A DNA stretch of 64,000 nt from an uncultured Pelagibacteraceae bacterium (GTDB lineage: Bacteria; Pseudomonadota; Alphaproteobacteria; Pelagibacterales; Pelagibacteraceae): positions 124,001 through 188,000 of the forward strand of contig CACCOB010000001.1 in NCBI GenBank assembly GCA_902547535.1, written 5' to 3'. Shown here piece by piece: positions 27,088 through 36,656 of the stretch. Numbering within the stretch: position 1 is the first letter of the stretch; each line of letters begins with the position of its first letter. Under the pieces are notes generated by a model. That model saw nothing but the letters and a program-made list of their open reading frames with translations, did not search any database and was not told the DNA's origin. The position numbers and the translations under genes were made by a program.

Positions 27088-28140
27088 TATATCTCCATCT
27101 TTAACAATATAGTCTTTACCTTCCAACCTCATTTTTCCAGCTTCTTTTGATTTTAACCATCCTTGATTTTTTATAAAATCATCAAACGAAATTGTCTCGG
27201 CTCTTATAAAACCCTTCTCAAAATCTGAATGGATTTCCCCAGCAGCTTTTGGTGCTGTCGTCTCTTTTGTAATTGTCCAAGCTCTAGTTTCCTCCGGTCC
27301 AGATGTAAAAAAGGTTTGCAGAGATAAAAGATTGTACCCTTTTCTAATTAATGAATTAAGTCCAGTATCTGACATGTTAATCATTTTCATATAATTTTTC
27401 TTTTCAATTTCATTTTCTAATTGATTTATTTGGTTCTCTATATCTGCCGAAACTATTAAGGTATCTTTTTCACTAAATTGGTTGATAAAATCTTTTGTAT
27501 AATTATTACCTTTTTGGATGCTCTCTTCATCTACATTACATACATATAATTTTGGTTTTGTAATAAGAAGTCCGCTGTTTTTTAAAGTTTTTTTATCAAA
27601 CTCATTTGTTATTAATGTTAAATTACCATCTTCATCAATAATTTTTTGTGCTTTTTCTAGTAGTTTTAATTCATCATTATCAACATTTTTTTTATTTTTT
27701 TTATCAAGTCTTTTTTGGATAGATTCTAAATCAGCTAATTTCATTTCAGTTTCGATAATCTCTAAATCTCTGACAGGATCTACGGTAGGATTAACATTCT
27801 GAATATCATCGGAGTCAAAACATCTAATCATATGAATAATTGCATCGACTTCTCTGATATGAGATAGAAATTTATTACCTAATCCTTCACCCTTAGAGGC
27901 TCCCTTAACAAGACCAGCAATATCAACAAAAGAGATAGTAGTGTTAATTTTTTTTTTTGATGTCGAAATTTCAGCTAGTTTATCAAGTCTTTCATCCGGT
28001 ACTGCTACAATTCCAATATTTGGATCAATTGTGCAAAAAGGAAAATTTTCAGCTTGTGCTTTATTAGAGTTTGTTAAAGCGTTAAATAAAGTAGATTTAC
28101 CGACGTTTGGTAATCCAACTATACCACATTTAAAACCCAT
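27064..28140 (-). CDS. ychF: Redox-regulated ATPase/GTPase YchF
   Basis: Obg-family P-loop NTPase that binds the ribosome and favours ATP. The Walker A motif is GLPNVGKSTLFNALT (about residues 8-22), the G2 region FPFCTIDPNIG follows, and the C-terminal TGS-like region holds TFFTSGPEETRAWTI. Length 358 aa is normal. It immediately follows pth (the pth stop and ychF start abut), a common bacterial pairing. Confidence 0.95.
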   Translation of the reverse strand: MGFKCGIVGLPNVGKSTLFNALTNSNKAQAENFPFCTIDPNIGIVAVPDERLDKLAEISTSKKKINTTISFVDIAGLVKGASKGEGLGNKFLSHIREVDAIIHMIRCFDSDDIQNVNPTVDPVRDLEIIETEMKLADLESIQKRLDKKNKKNVDNDELKLLEKAQKIIDEDGNLTLITNEFDKKTLKNSGLLITKPKLYVCNVDEESIQKGNNYTKDFINQFSEKDTLIVSADIENQINQLENEIEKKNYMKMINMSDTGLNSLIRKGYNLLSLQTFFTSGPEETRAWTITKETTAPKAAGEIHSDFEKGFIRAETISFDDFIKNQGWLKSKEAGKMRLEGKDYIVKDGDILNFRFNT

Positions 28141-28701
28141 TTAATTGTTGTTAACAGTACTAGAAAATAAGTCTAATTTTTTATCAATCAAGATAGTTAA
28201 AGATTCAATTATACTATTTGTTATTGAGTCTAAATGCACTTGTTCATCTTCATTGAAGTCGTTTAGCACATAATCAGAAACAGATATTTTGTTTTCTGGC
28301 TTTCCTATGCCAATACGAACTCTTGAATATTCTTTACCAATAAACTTATCAATTGATGCGATACCATTGTGACCTGCACTTGATCCTCCAAACTTTGCTT
28401 TAACTTTTCCAAATTCAATATCCAGGTCATCATGGAATACAATCACATCTTCTACATCAATTTTGAAGTATTCAAGTAGCTCTCTTATACAAATCCCTGA
28501 ATTATTCATAAATGTGAGTGGTTTTATTGCATATATTTTTTTATCACCAATTTTTCCAGTGGTTAATAATCCCTTAAATTTTGGTTTTTGTTTAGACAAT
28601 CCAAATTTTTGGTTAATAGCATCCACAATCTTAAAACCAATATTATGTCTATTATTTTGACTATTTGGGGTCGGATTTCCTAAACCAACAAGTAACAACA
28701 T
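28141..28701 (-). CDS. pth: Peptidyl-tRNA hydrolase
   Basis: Frees tRNA from peptidyl-tRNA released during translation. The catalytic His19 lies in NNRHNIGFKIVD, with the partner residues in PLTFMNNSG and the aspartate in FHDDLDIEFG. The GGSSAGHNGIASI loop is also diagnostic. Length 186 aa is normal. The order rplY, pth, ychF is widely conserved. Confidence 0.96.
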   Translation of the reverse strand: MLLLVGLGNPTPNSQNNRHNIGFKIVDAINQKFGLSKQKPKFKGLLTTGKIGDKKIYAIKPLTFMNNSGICIRELLEYFKIDVEDVIVFHDDLDIEFGKVKAKFGGSSAGHNGIASIDKFIGKEYSRVRIGIGKPENKISVSDYVLNDFNEDEQVHLDSITNSIIESLTILIDKKLDLFSSTVNNN

Positions 28702-28737
28702 ATCAAATTAAATCTAAAAAAAAAATTTCACTATTTA

Positions 28738-29454
28738 TTATTTCTTATCTGATGAAGATTTATCTTCTTCTTTAGATTTTTCACCCTCAGCCTTGTCACC
28801 ATCAGTTGAAGTTTTATCACCACCCTCTGAAGCTGCTTCAGCTCCTTCTGCGGCTTCACCTTCAGCTGCCTCTGCAGGTTTTTCTGGCTCTTTAACTACC
28901 GTAGGTGCAGCAACTGTTGCAATCACAAAGTCTCTACCTTGAATCGTAGGTATAACATTTTCAGGTAAATTAATTGATGAAATTTTTATACTTGTACCAA
29001 TATCTAAACCCTCTAAATCTACAACAAGCTCAGTTGGTATATTTTCTGCAGGACATCTTAATTCTACCTTACGTCTTACAATATTTAATACTCCACCTCT
29101 TTTCAGACCTGGTGATAGTTCATTATTTATAAATTTTACAGGTATTTCTAAAATAATTTTTCCACCTTTAACAATTCTCATTAAGTCGAAATGAATAGGC
29201 TCATCAGTAACAGTGTCAAAAGCAATATTTCTCGTTAAAACTTTTTGTTCTTTCCCATCTAAATTAATAGAAATTACGTTAGACAGAAAATTTTCTTTAT
29301 TTATTAAATTCTTTAGCTCTTTAGTGGTAATTGAAATTTTTTCATTTGGCTGTTCTCCACCATAAATTATACCTGGAACATTACCTTTACTTCTTAGATC
29401 ACTCACTTGACCTTTAGTTTTTGTTTCTCTAATTGTAGCTTGTATTGTGCTCAT
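28738..29454 (-). CDS. rplY: 50S ribosomal protein L25 (general stress protein Ctc form)
   Basis: Binds 5S rRNA. Residues 1-90 form the L25 domain, about 95-190 the C-terminal beta domain of the long Ctc form. The tail from about 195 to 238 is low-complexity, rich in Glu, Ala, Ser, Asp and Lys (AAEGEAAEGAEAASEGG and following), probably disordered. Such acidic tails occur in alphaproteobacterial L25. It is 36 bp upstream of pth. Confidence 0.94.
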   Translation of the reverse strand: MSTIQATIRETKTKGQVSDLRSKGNVPGIIYGGEQPNEKISITTKELKNLINKENFLSNVISINLDGKEQKVLTRNIAFDTVTDEPIHFDLMRIVKGGKIILEIPVKFINNELSPGLKRGGVLNIVRRKVELRCPAENIPTELVVDLEGLDIGTSIKISSINLPENVIPTIQGRDFVIATVAAPTVVKEPEKPAEAAEGEAAEGAEAASEGGDKTSTDGDKAEGEKSKEEDKSSSDKK

Positions 29455-29496
29455 AAAAAGCTGGTTTTTAACCGAAGTTTGCTTATTTTACAAGTT

Positions 29497-30429
29497 TTAT
29501 TTAAATAGATCTGACACAGATGTTGAATTAGAAATCCTTTTAATTGCCTCAGCTAATAATACTGATATTGATAATATCTCAATATTTCTCACCTTTTTAA
29601 ATTTATCTGAACTATCTATACTGTCTGTAATTACTAAATTTTTTATTTTTGAATTTCTAATATTTTTAACTGCATCTCCACTAAAAACACCATGTGTAGC
29701 ATATACATGAACTTCTTTTGCACCTCTTCTTAATAATGCATGAGCTGCATTTATAATTGTACCACCCGAGTCAATAATATCATCAATAAGAATACAAACC
29801 TTGTTATTTACATTTCCAATAACATTCATAACTTGTGATTTACCTGGGCTAGGTCTTCTTTTATCAACTATTGCTAAACCTACATCTAATTTTTTTCCCA
29901 AGGCTCTTGCTCTCTCAACACCACCTACATCAGGAGCAACACAAATTAAATTTTTGGTTTTAATTTTTCTTTTTATGTGCTTCGCAAAAATTGGAGTAGC
30001 AAATAGGTTATCTACTGGGATGTCAAAAAAACCTTGAATTTGACCTGCATGCAAATCTACAGTCACTACTCTATCCGCACCCGCATTGGTTATTAAATTG
30101 GAGACTAATTTTGCAGAGATAGATGTTCTTGGCACAACTTTTCGATCTTGTCTTGCATAACCGAAGTAGGGTATTACAGCAGTTATATTTTTTGCAGATG
30201 ATCTTTTTAGTGCATCAATACATAAAAGTAATTCCATCAAATTATCATTTGCAGGTGAAGAAACCGATTGAATTATAAAAATACTATTTCCTCTTATATT
30301 TTCGTTAATTTCAATGTATATCTCTCCATCAGAAAATTTTCTAATACTAGTGTTAACTAACTTATTTTTAAGATTATTAGAGATTTTACTACTAAGCTGT
30401 TTATTGCTATTTCCAGTGAGAATCTTCAT
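29497..30429 (-). CDS. prs: Ribose-phosphate pyrophosphokinase
   Basis: Makes PRPP from ribose 5-phosphate and ATP for nucleotide, histidine and tryptophan synthesis. Diagnostic segments are the flexible loop region YFGYARQDRKVVPR, the catalytic VTVDLHAGQIQGFFD, and the PRPP-binding loop CILIDDIIDSGGTI. Length 310 aa is normal. rplY follows 42 bp downstream on the same strand, the usual order prs-rplY-pth. Confidence 0.97.
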   Translation of the reverse strand: MKILTGNSNKQLSSKISNNLKNKLVNTSIRKFSDGEIYIEINENIRGNSIFIIQSVSSPANDNLMELLLCIDALKRSSAKNITAVIPYFGYARQDRKVVPRTSISAKLVSNLITNAGADRVVTVDLHAGQIQGFFDIPVDNLFATPIFAKHIKRKIKTKNLICVAPDVGGVERARALGKKLDVGLAIVDKRRPSPGKSQVMNVIGNVNNKVCILIDDIIDSGGTIINAAHALLRRGAKEVHVYATHGVFSGDAVKNIRNSKIKNLVITDSIDSSDKFKKVRNIEILSISVLLAEAIKRISNSTSVSDLFK

Positions 30430-30443
30430 TATTTGAGAATAAT

Positions 30444-31196
30444 CTATTTAATCATAATTACAGAAATATTTCTACCATAATCATTTAACTTGTTTTTGAT
30501 TGATCTTCTGGCACTGAAAAAGTTGTTACTTAATAAATATGTATCTTTTTTGATAATTTCAATGTTTTTAACCCCAAATTTCACAAGTTGCTCTTGAATA
30601 TAATCTATTAAACTGAAATATATTTTATTTCTTTTAGTTTCAAAAAATTTTTTATTAGATCCTCGTTGTTTAATAAATTTATCCAAGAAATCATTTCTAA
30701 CCTCATAGTTATCTTTTCCTATACAAGGTCCAATTACAACTATTAAATCATTAAAATTACTACCACTTGACTTAAATTTTCTTAATGTGGTAGATACTAT
30801 TTTTTTGTATGCTCCCTTCCATCCTGCATGAAACGCGCTGATTAAATTATTAACTGGGTCATATATAAAAACAGGAGCACAATCAGCTGTCAAAATTCCT
30901 AAAGCGATACCTTTTTTATTAGTTATTAATGAGTCCCCTTTTAATCTTTTCCTCGGAATTTTACTTATTTTATAAACATTATTACTATGAATTTGATCTA
31001 ACAATACAAGATTATTTTTATTACAACCAATTTTTTGGCAAACTTTTTCTATATTTTTCTTAACATCTTTAATTTTATCGTCAGATCCTAGACCACAATT
31101 TAAACTTTTATATATACCTTTTGAGACACCTCCCAATCGATTAAAAAACCCATGTCTTATCATTTTAAATTTAGAAAGTTTTTTTGATTTAAACAT
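30444..31196 (-). CDS. pgeF: Purine nucleoside phosphorylase-like laccase-domain protein (PgeF/YfiH)
   Basis: LACC1/YfiH-family protein; members act on purine nucleosides or, in E. coli, correct misincorporated amino acids in peptidoglycan precursors. The metal-site residues appear in DQIHSNNVYK, TADCAPVFIYD and FHAGWKGAYKKIV. Length 250 aa is normal. It shares one base with the upstream MidA-like gene. Which of the family activities applies cannot be told. Confidence 0.88.
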   Translation of the reverse strand: MFKSKKLSKFKMIRHGFFNRLGGVSKGIYKSLNCGLGSDDKIKDVKKNIEKVCQKIGCNKNNLVLLDQIHSNNVYKISKIPRKRLKGDSLITNKKGIALGILTADCAPVFIYDPVNNLISAFHAGWKGAYKKIVSTTLRKFKSSGSNFNDLIVVIGPCIGKDNYEVRNDFLDKFIKQRGSNKKFFETKRNKIYFSLIDYIQEQLVKFGVKNIEIIKKDTYLLSNNFFSARRSIKNKLNDYGRNISVIMIK

Positions 31197-32278
31197 TATT
31201 CAAAACCAAAAAAATTATTATTTTTATTTTTGTATCCAAAAATTACTTTAAAAAGGCTACCCATTTGTTTTTCCTCTAGTAGCCGAGACAAAGTTTCTTT
31301 CATATATTTCTGCTTTTCATTAGTCATTTTTTTTTCTAAGATCTGCGCTCTTTCGATTATACCCATTCTTTCTAGAAAAAACCTTTGAGTGACTACTTTT
31401 TTTACTTTAAGATTATTTTTAAGGAAATACTCTTTTAATAAATTAAAATTTACTAGCGAAGTTATATCTGATTTACCGAGATTTTTTAGCATTGTTTCAG
31501 CTGAAATTTTTTTATTCCCCATCACTGACTGTATTGTATTTGAATTATTATAATTCAAATAACCGTAATCTATAAGTAAAATACCTCCAGAAAGTTTATT
31601 GATTTTCTTTATTATTGGATTTAACTCTATTAAACCCTTTTTAGGAAATTCAACAAATTTTAGTTTTTTTAATGTCTCAAATGTCTTTATTTGAGCCTTG
31701 TCTTTCTTGCTAGCTCTTCTAAATTTTTCAATAATATCAATATTGTTTTCTACTGAATAACATTTTTCAAATAACTCATTATTAATATTTGAAAACTGTT
31801 TAATTGGTATTGCATCAAAAAATTCATTACCAAAAAAAATAACTGGACCTTTTTTTATTGGGTTAAAGTTTTTAATCCATTTAATTCGTTTATTACTTAT
31901 ATTTTGCCTCTGTATTTTTTTTAAAAATAAACTTTTCTCATATAAGTAAATTTTTATAGCTTTATTAAATTCTGGAAACTTTTTTAAGGTACTAATTATA
32001 ACTTTAGTTAAACTCCCATCTCCTGGTCCAAGTTCTACAAAATTAAATATTTTAGGTTTGCCCATTTTTTCCCAGGCAGAAATCAACCATATACCTATAA
32101 TTTCTGAGAATAGGTTTGAAATAGTAGGGGATGTTATAAAATCTCCATTTTTGCCAAACGGATCTTTACTAGAATAGTAACCTACTTTAGGTTCGTATAG
32201 AATTTTTTCAATAAAATCATCAACAGCTAAAGGTGTTTTTGACTTAATTTTAAATTTTTTGAGATTTGATCTCATCAT
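31196..32278 (-). CDS. SAM-dependent methyltransferase, MidA/NDUFAF7 family
   Basis: Relative of the mitochondrial complex I assembly arginine methyltransferase NDUFAF7. The N-terminal GYYSSKDPFGKNGDFITSP and the SAM-binding FVELGPGDGSLTKVI are typical, with a later GNEFFDAIPIKQF block. Length 360 aa is normal. It overlaps lgt by 29 nt and abuts pgeF, so lgt, this gene and pgeF likely form one operon. A role in NADH dehydrogenase assembly is known for the eukaryotic relative and inferred here. Confidence 0.87.
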   Translation of the reverse strand: MMRSNLKKFKIKSKTPLAVDDFIEKILYEPKVGYYSSKDPFGKNGDFITSPTISNLFSEIIGIWLISAWEKMGKPKIFNFVELGPGDGSLTKVIISTLKKFPEFNKAIKIYLYEKSLFLKKIQRQNISNKRIKWIKNFNPIKKGPVIFFGNEFFDAIPIKQFSNINNELFEKCYSVENNIDIIEKFRRASKKDKAQIKTFETLKKLKFVEFPKKGLIELNPIIKKINKLSGGILLIDYGYLNYNNSNTIQSVMGNKKISAETMLKNLGKSDITSLVNFNLLKEYFLKNNLKVKKVVTQRFFLERMGIIERAQILEKKMTNEKQKYMKETLSRLLEEKQMGSLFKVIFGYKNKNNNFFGFE

Positions 32279-33035
32279 TTCTTTTAAAATAAATTAAAAA
32301 ACCAATTAAAATCATTATGGTACTTAAAAACATTCCCATACTGACATGCCAAAATAAATATCCAATATGTATATCTGGCTCTCTAAAAATTTCAGAGATA
32401 ATTCTAAAAAATCCATAAAGTATTAAGAACATGTATGAACAGCTTCCAATTTTATAATTTTTATTAAAAAAAATTAAATTCATTAAAGTAAACAAAATAA
32501 CTCCTTCTAAAAATGCTTCATATAATTGAGAAGGGTGTCTTAATTTTTCGTCGTAGTTTGGAAAATAAACTCCCCAATTAGAATTTGTAATTTTTCCAAC
32601 TAATTCTCCATTTATAAAATTCGAAATCCTACCAAATAAAATGCCTATTGGCGCTGTGATAGATACTAAATCTAAAAAAATAAAAATATCTTTCTTATTC
32701 TTTTTTGAAAATAAATAACTAACCACAATGATACCAATTAACCCCCCATGAAATGACATGCCTCCATTCCAAATCATAAAAATTTCAATTGGATTATTCA
32801 GAAAATAAGAAAAATTATAAAAAATTACATATCCCAGCCTTCCTCCTATAATAATTCCTACTATCAAATATGAAATATAATCTTCAAATAATTTTTGAAT
32901 TATGTCATCTTTAATTAGTAATTTTCTACAATATAGCCAGCCAAAAATAATACCAAAAATATATGCTAGTGAATACCACCTGACGTCTAAAGAGAATATT
33001 TCAAAAGCTACTGGGTCAAAATTATTAGTAAACAT
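32250..33035 (-). CDS. lgt: Prolipoprotein diacylglyceryl transferase
   Basis: Inner-membrane enzyme that attaches diacylglycerol to the lipobox cysteine of prolipoproteins. Seven or so membrane helices are visible. Diagnostic motifs are the IGGRLGYVIFYN block (about 62-73), GGMSFHGGLIG (about 90-100), GRISNFINGELVG with the Lgt-signature Asn and Glu, and LRHPSQLYEAFLEG. Length 261 aa is normal. Confidence 0.95.
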   Translation of the reverse strand: MFTNNFDPVAFEIFSLDVRWYSLAYIFGIIFGWLYCRKLLIKDDIIQKLFEDYISYLIVGIIIGGRLGYVIFYNFSYFLNNPIEIFMIWNGGMSFHGGLIGIIVVSYLFSKKNKKDIFIFLDLVSITAPIGILFGRISNFINGELVGKITNSNWGVYFPNYDEKLRHPSQLYEAFLEGVILFTLMNLIFFNKNYKIGSCSYMFLILYGFFRIISEIFREPDIHIGYLFWHVSMGMFLSTIMILIGFLIYFKRNDEIKSQKI

Positions 33036-33085
33036 TTGTAAAATTTATTATAAGCTATTAAAGATAACTCTAGTAAATAATTATT

Positions 33086-33328
33086 ATGTCAAAATCAAGA
33101 TTTGTATTCGATAAATTTGCAAAGCTAATTGAACAAGGTCTGATTAATTATAAAGATGTATCTGATGAAGTAATTTCAATACTAAAATCAAAGCGAGATG
33201 AAATTATATTTAAAATGAAACTAGCAAGTAAAGAAGAAGTAAATATTTTAAATAAGAGAATTAGTAATCTTGAAAAAAAACTAGAAGAAAAAAAGAAAAG
33301 AAAAAAAACTACAAGGGCAAAGAAATAG
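33086..33328 (+). CDS. ubiK: UbiK/YqiC-type accessory factor
   Basis: A small 80-aa protein of the BMFP (YqiC) family, which in proteobacteria assists the ubiquinone biosynthesis complex. The N-terminal half is helical, then a coiled coil runs from about residue 45 (SKEEVNILNKRISNLEKKLEE), ending in a lysine/arginine-rich tail. The family's FDKFAKL segment near the start and the helical hairpin are visible. It overlaps the convergent histidine kinase by 20 nt and starts 50 bp from the divergent lgt. Confidence 0.72.
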   Translation: MSKSRFVFDKFAKLIEQGLINYKDVSDEVISILKSKRDEIIFKMKLASKEEVNILNKRISNLEKKLEEKKKRKKTTRAKK

Positions 33329-34625
33329 TTACTTTCAAACCACCTAATTTTGACTTATTAAAGTTAATATCTCCCCCATGAGATTTTATAATGTCAGAGG
33401 ATATAGACAATCCTAAACCAACACTTGATTTTGACTCAGACCTACTTTTATCAATTTTATAGAATGGTTTAGTAATGTTATTAAATTCTGATTTGTCTAC
33501 ACCAGGTCCATCATCATCAATTGATAAAATAATTATTGAGTTTTTCTTTTCTAAATTTATGTATATTTTGTCTGCATATTTAACGGAATTATCAAGTAAA
33601 TTGTTGATACATCTCGTGATTAAATTTCTTCTTCCGTTGAAATAGATTTTTTTAATAATTTTTTTTTCAATATTATAATTTTCATACTTTGAAATTATTT
33701 CATTTGTAAGTTCTGAAATATCAAATGTTTCAGTTTTATCTTTTGCCCCTGTACTAGTAAATTGAAGGTATTCATTAAGCATCTTTTCCATTTCGTCAAC
33801 ATCCTTTGAGATTTTTTCTGATAAATTTTTATCTTTGATAACAGCAAGCTGTAGTTTTATTCTGGTCAGAGGTGTTCTTAAATCATGACTAATACCAGAT
33901 AACATTTCAGATCTTTGGTTTAGATGTCTTTGTATTCTTTTTCTCATTTTCTCAAATTCTAGACCTGCTTTTCTTATTTCCAAAGCTCCAGAAGGTCTAA
34001 ATTCCTCAATATCTTCACCCCTGCCAAATCTTTCAGATGCCTGTGCGAGTTTGGTAATTGGTCTTGTTTGATTTTTTAAGAAAATTATTGCAACTGCTAT
34101 CATTAAAATTGCAGGAACAGTTATCCAAAAGGCAAATATCCTAATAGAAGATGCTTGAATTCTCTCTTTTGGAAAAAATATTTGCAAAACCCCATCACCA
34201 AATTTTATTCTTAAATCTACAACTTCCTTGTATGAAATTGTATTAAACCAATGTTCGCCAATTTTAGGTTTCAATTCTCTTCTTAACGTCCTATCCATTG
34301 GACTAAACCATCTTTCAACTTTTATATCTGGTAGTTTTTCATTATCTAAAAACCTAACAGAAAAGCTAAAATTTTTATTATAAAGGTCTGTAACTATTTT
34401 TTTATTATATTCACTCTCATTGTTATAAATATCAATAATAGTAACTATTTCACTTACCAATGCTCTTGTTAAGCCTTTATTTGTTTTAATCCATAAACTG
34501 TCAAAAAAAACTAGAGATATAGTGATTTGTAATATCACTATTGGAACAGCTACAATTAATAAGCCTCTATAAAATAATCTTTTGGGTAAGATGTTTTTTA
34601 AAAATTTACTCAATCCAAAGAACAT
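33309..34625 (-). CDS. EnvZ-like sensor histidine kinase
   Basis: Membrane sensor kinase partnered with the OmpR-type regulator just upstream. Two membrane helices (about 21-41 and 163-183) flank a periplasmic domain of about 120 residues, followed by a HAMP region, the phospho-acceptor His247 in SGISHDLRTPLTR, an N-box NLLDNSVKYA and a G-box SVGLGLSI. The start overlaps the regulator gene by 20 nt. The signal sensed is unknown; SAR11 genomes hold few two-component systems. Confidence 0.92.
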   Translation of the reverse strand: MFFGLSKFLKNILPKRLFYRGLLIVAVPIVILQITISLVFFDSLWIKTNKGLTRALVSEIVTIIDIYNNESEYNKKIVTDLYNKNFSFSVRFLDNEKLPDIKVERWFSPMDRTLRRELKPKIGEHWFNTISYKEVVDLRIKFGDGVLQIFFPKERIQASSIRIFAFWITVPAILMIAVAIIFLKNQTRPITKLAQASERFGRGEDIEEFRPSGALEIRKAGLEFEKMRKRIQRHLNQRSEMLSGISHDLRTPLTRIKLQLAVIKDKNLSEKISKDVDEMEKMLNEYLQFTSTGAKDKTETFDISELTNEIISKYENYNIEKKIIKKIYFNGRRNLITRCINNLLDNSVKYADKIYINLEKKNSIIILSIDDDGPGVDKSEFNNITKPFYKIDKSRSESKSSVGLGLSISSDIIKSHGGDINFNKSKLGGLKVTISLPL

Positions 34626-35283
34626 AACCTTCTCCTCTTATAGTTTGCAAGTATTTGGGACTTTTTGGAGTTTCTTCAATTTTTTTTCTTAATCTAGTTA
34701 TAATAACATCTATTGATCTTTCTTTATTAAGATCTATTAAACTCGCGATTTCATCTCTTTTAAAGATTTTGCCAGGAGAATTTATCATTTTTTCTAAAAT
34801 TAGTTTTTCAGTATTGTTTATTTTAAGTCTTTGGTCATCTTTTAAGATAAATAGCTTTTTTAGGTCTACTTTTATATTGCCAAATTCAACAACTCTTTTT
34901 ACTTCTAATGATTTAGTTTTATTTAAAATATTATTTATTCTTAAAATTAATTCTTTTGGTTCAAAAGGTTTTGTTAAATAATCATCTGCACCTACCTCAA
35001 GTCCTTCAATCCTTTCAGATGGCTCTCCCTTCGCTGTTAATAATAAAATCGGTGTATCAATTTTTTTTTTATAATCCTGGGTAAATTCAAGTCCAGTTTT
35101 TCCTGGCATCATTATATCAAGCACTATTAAGTCAAATTTAATGATTTTAGTCTTTTCAAAGGCATCATTTGAATTTTTGGCAGTTGAAACAAGATAATTA
35201 TTTTGATTCAAGTATTCTTTTACTAAATCTCTTATTCTATCATCATCATCTACAATTAATATATGTGCTTTAAATTTTTTCAT
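34606..35283 (-). CDS. OmpR-family response regulator
   Basis: DNA-binding regulator with a receiver domain (phospho-acceptor Asp56 in VLDIMMPGKTG, acidic pocket VDDDD) and a winged-helix output domain from about residue 130 (FKRDEIASLIDLNKERSIDVIITRLRKKIE). Length 225 aa. It overlaps the MarR gene by 14 nt. The MarR-regulator pair resembles PetP-PetR of Rhodobacter capsulatus, known to be needed for cytochrome bc1 genes; here the petABC operon is 10 kb away, so that link is only inference. Confidence 0.92.
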   Translation of the reverse strand: MKKFKAHILIVDDDDRIRDLVKEYLNQNNYLVSTAKNSNDAFEKTKIIKFDLIVLDIMMPGKTGLEFTQDYKKKIDTPILLLTAKGEPSERIEGLEVGADDYLTKPFEPKELILRINNILNKTKSLEVKRVVEFGNIKVDLKKLFILKDDQRLKINNTEKLILEKMINSPGKIFKRDEIASLIDLNKERSIDVIITRLRKKIEETPKSPKYLQTIRGEGYVLWIE

Positions 35284-35713
35284 TAATAATTTTTTTAAGA
35301 ACTTTATCGAAACTTATTACATCGGCAGACTCTGAACTTAAAAATGCATCATAAATTCTTTTCTTCTGTGCAGAAAAAATCTCGTCAAAAATCTTTTTTC
35401 CACCCTCTGTCAAATATACATGCTTTACTCTTGTATCAATCTCGTCTCTTTTAAATTCTATTGCTTTTATTTTTACTAAATCGTTTAAAACTCTGTTCAA
35501 ACTTTGCTTTGTCACTTTAAGTTTCCTTAATAAAGTTGAAATAGTTATACCTTCGTATAATGAAATAAGATGAATTACTTTATTGTGAGCAGTTCCTAAA
35601 GCATGTTTATCTAAAATTTTTTTAGCATCAGCGACAGTTTCCCTGTATCCATTAAATATTTTTTCTATATATTCTTTTAATTGATGATCTTTTAAATATA
35701 AAAGTTTTTTCAT
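35270..35713 (-). CDS. MarR-family transcriptional regulator
   Basis: A 147-aa winged-helix regulator. The DNA-binding region is about residues 60-110, with TISTLLRKLKVTKQSLNRVLNDL as recognition helices and EFKRDEIDTRVKHVYLTEGGKKI as the wing typical of MarR. It is first in a three-gene regulatory operon (marR, response regulator, kinase) and divergent from ilvE with 61 bp between starts, so it may control both directions. Confidence 0.88.
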   Translation of the reverse strand: MKKLLYLKDHQLKEYIEKIFNGYRETVADAKKILDKHALGTAHNKVIHLISLYEGITISTLLRKLKVTKQSLNRVLNDLVKIKAIEFKRDEIDTRVKHVYLTEGGKKIFDEIFSAQKKRIYDAFLSSESADVISFDKVLKKIINEKI

Positions 35714-35727
35714 AATGGTAAGTTATA

Positions 35728-35756
35728 TTGACATATTATATATACAAAGATATTTT
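35728..35756 (+). promoter_or_regulatory. Predicted ilvE promoter
   Basis: TTGACA (35728-35733) is followed by a 17-bp spacer and TATTTT (35751-35756), giving a start near 35763, about 12 nt before the ilvE ATG. The -35 is perfect and the -10 matches 4 of 6 bases. The region also serves the divergent marR gene. Confidence 0.42.
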
Positions 35757-35774
35757 TTCTAAAAAAAAAATCAA

Positions 35775-36656
35775 ATGATACCATACGATAAAAGAGAAGG
35801 AAAAATTTGGTACAATGGTGATCTTGTTGAATGGCAAGATGCACAACTTCACGTGATAAGTCATGGGCTTCATTATGCAAGTTTAGTTTTTGAAGGGCTT
35901 AGGGTATATGAGGGAGAAATTTTCAAATTAGATGAACATACTGAGAGATTATTTTATTCTGCAAAAAGATTAGATATAGTAATTCCTTACACTAAAGATG
36001 AAATTAATAAAGCTTGTAACCAAATTATTAAAATTCAGAAAGTGCAGAACGGTTATGTAAGACCTTTTGCTTGGCGAGGAAGTGAAATGATGGGTGTATC
36101 AGCTCAGAAAACAAAAATAAATGTTGCAGTTGCAACTTGGGAGTGGGGGGATTATTTCGATCCTAAGTTGAAAACGGAGGGAATTAAATTAAATATTTCA
36201 AATTGGAGAAGACCAGCACCAAATACTATACCTTGGGATAGTAAAGCTGCAGGTTTATATATGATTTGCACGCTTTCAAAACATGAGGCCGAAAGACAAG
36301 GATATAGTGAATCTTTAATGCTTGATCATGAGGATAATGTTGCAGAGTCTACCAGTGCTAATATTTTTTTTAAAGATAAGAATGGAGAGCTTCATACTCC
36401 TACTCCAGACTCTTTCTTAAATGGAATTACAAGACAAACTGTAATTGAATTAGCAAAATCAAAAAATATAAAAGTCCATGAAAGAAAAATTAAACCAGTG
36501 GAACTATCAAATTTTGAAGGATGTTTTCTAACTGGAACAGCAGCTGAAATAACACCTATATCTCAAATTGCTGAAAATAATTATAAAGTTTGTGATCTTA
36601 TTTTGGATCTTTCAGCAAGTTATGGAAAACTAGTAAGAAAAAAGAAAGCTGCTTAA
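35775..36656 (+). CDS. ilvE: Branched-chain amino acid aminotransferase
   Basis: Class IV PLP enzyme that transfers amino groups to and from Leu, Ile and Val. The PLP lysine is Lys157 in PWDSKAAGLYM. Other family blocks are HVISHGLHYASLVFEGLRVY, LMLDHEDNVAESTSANIFF and CFLTGTAAEITPI. Length 293 aa is normal. It is divergent from marR and its stop interlocks with that of pgsA in TTAA. Confidence 0.94.
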   Translation: MIPYDKREGKIWYNGDLVEWQDAQLHVISHGLHYASLVFEGLRVYEGEIFKLDEHTERLFYSAKRLDIVIPYTKDEINKACNQIIKIQKVQNGYVRPFAWRGSEMMGVSAQKTKINVAVATWEWGDYFDPKLKTEGIKLNISNWRRPAPNTIPWDSKAAGLYMICTLSKHEAERQGYSESLMLDHEDNVAESTSANIFFKDKNGELHTPTPDSFLNGITRQTVIELAKSKNIKVHERKIKPVELSNFEGCFLTGTAAEITPISQIAENNYKVCDLILDLSASYGKLVRKKKAA

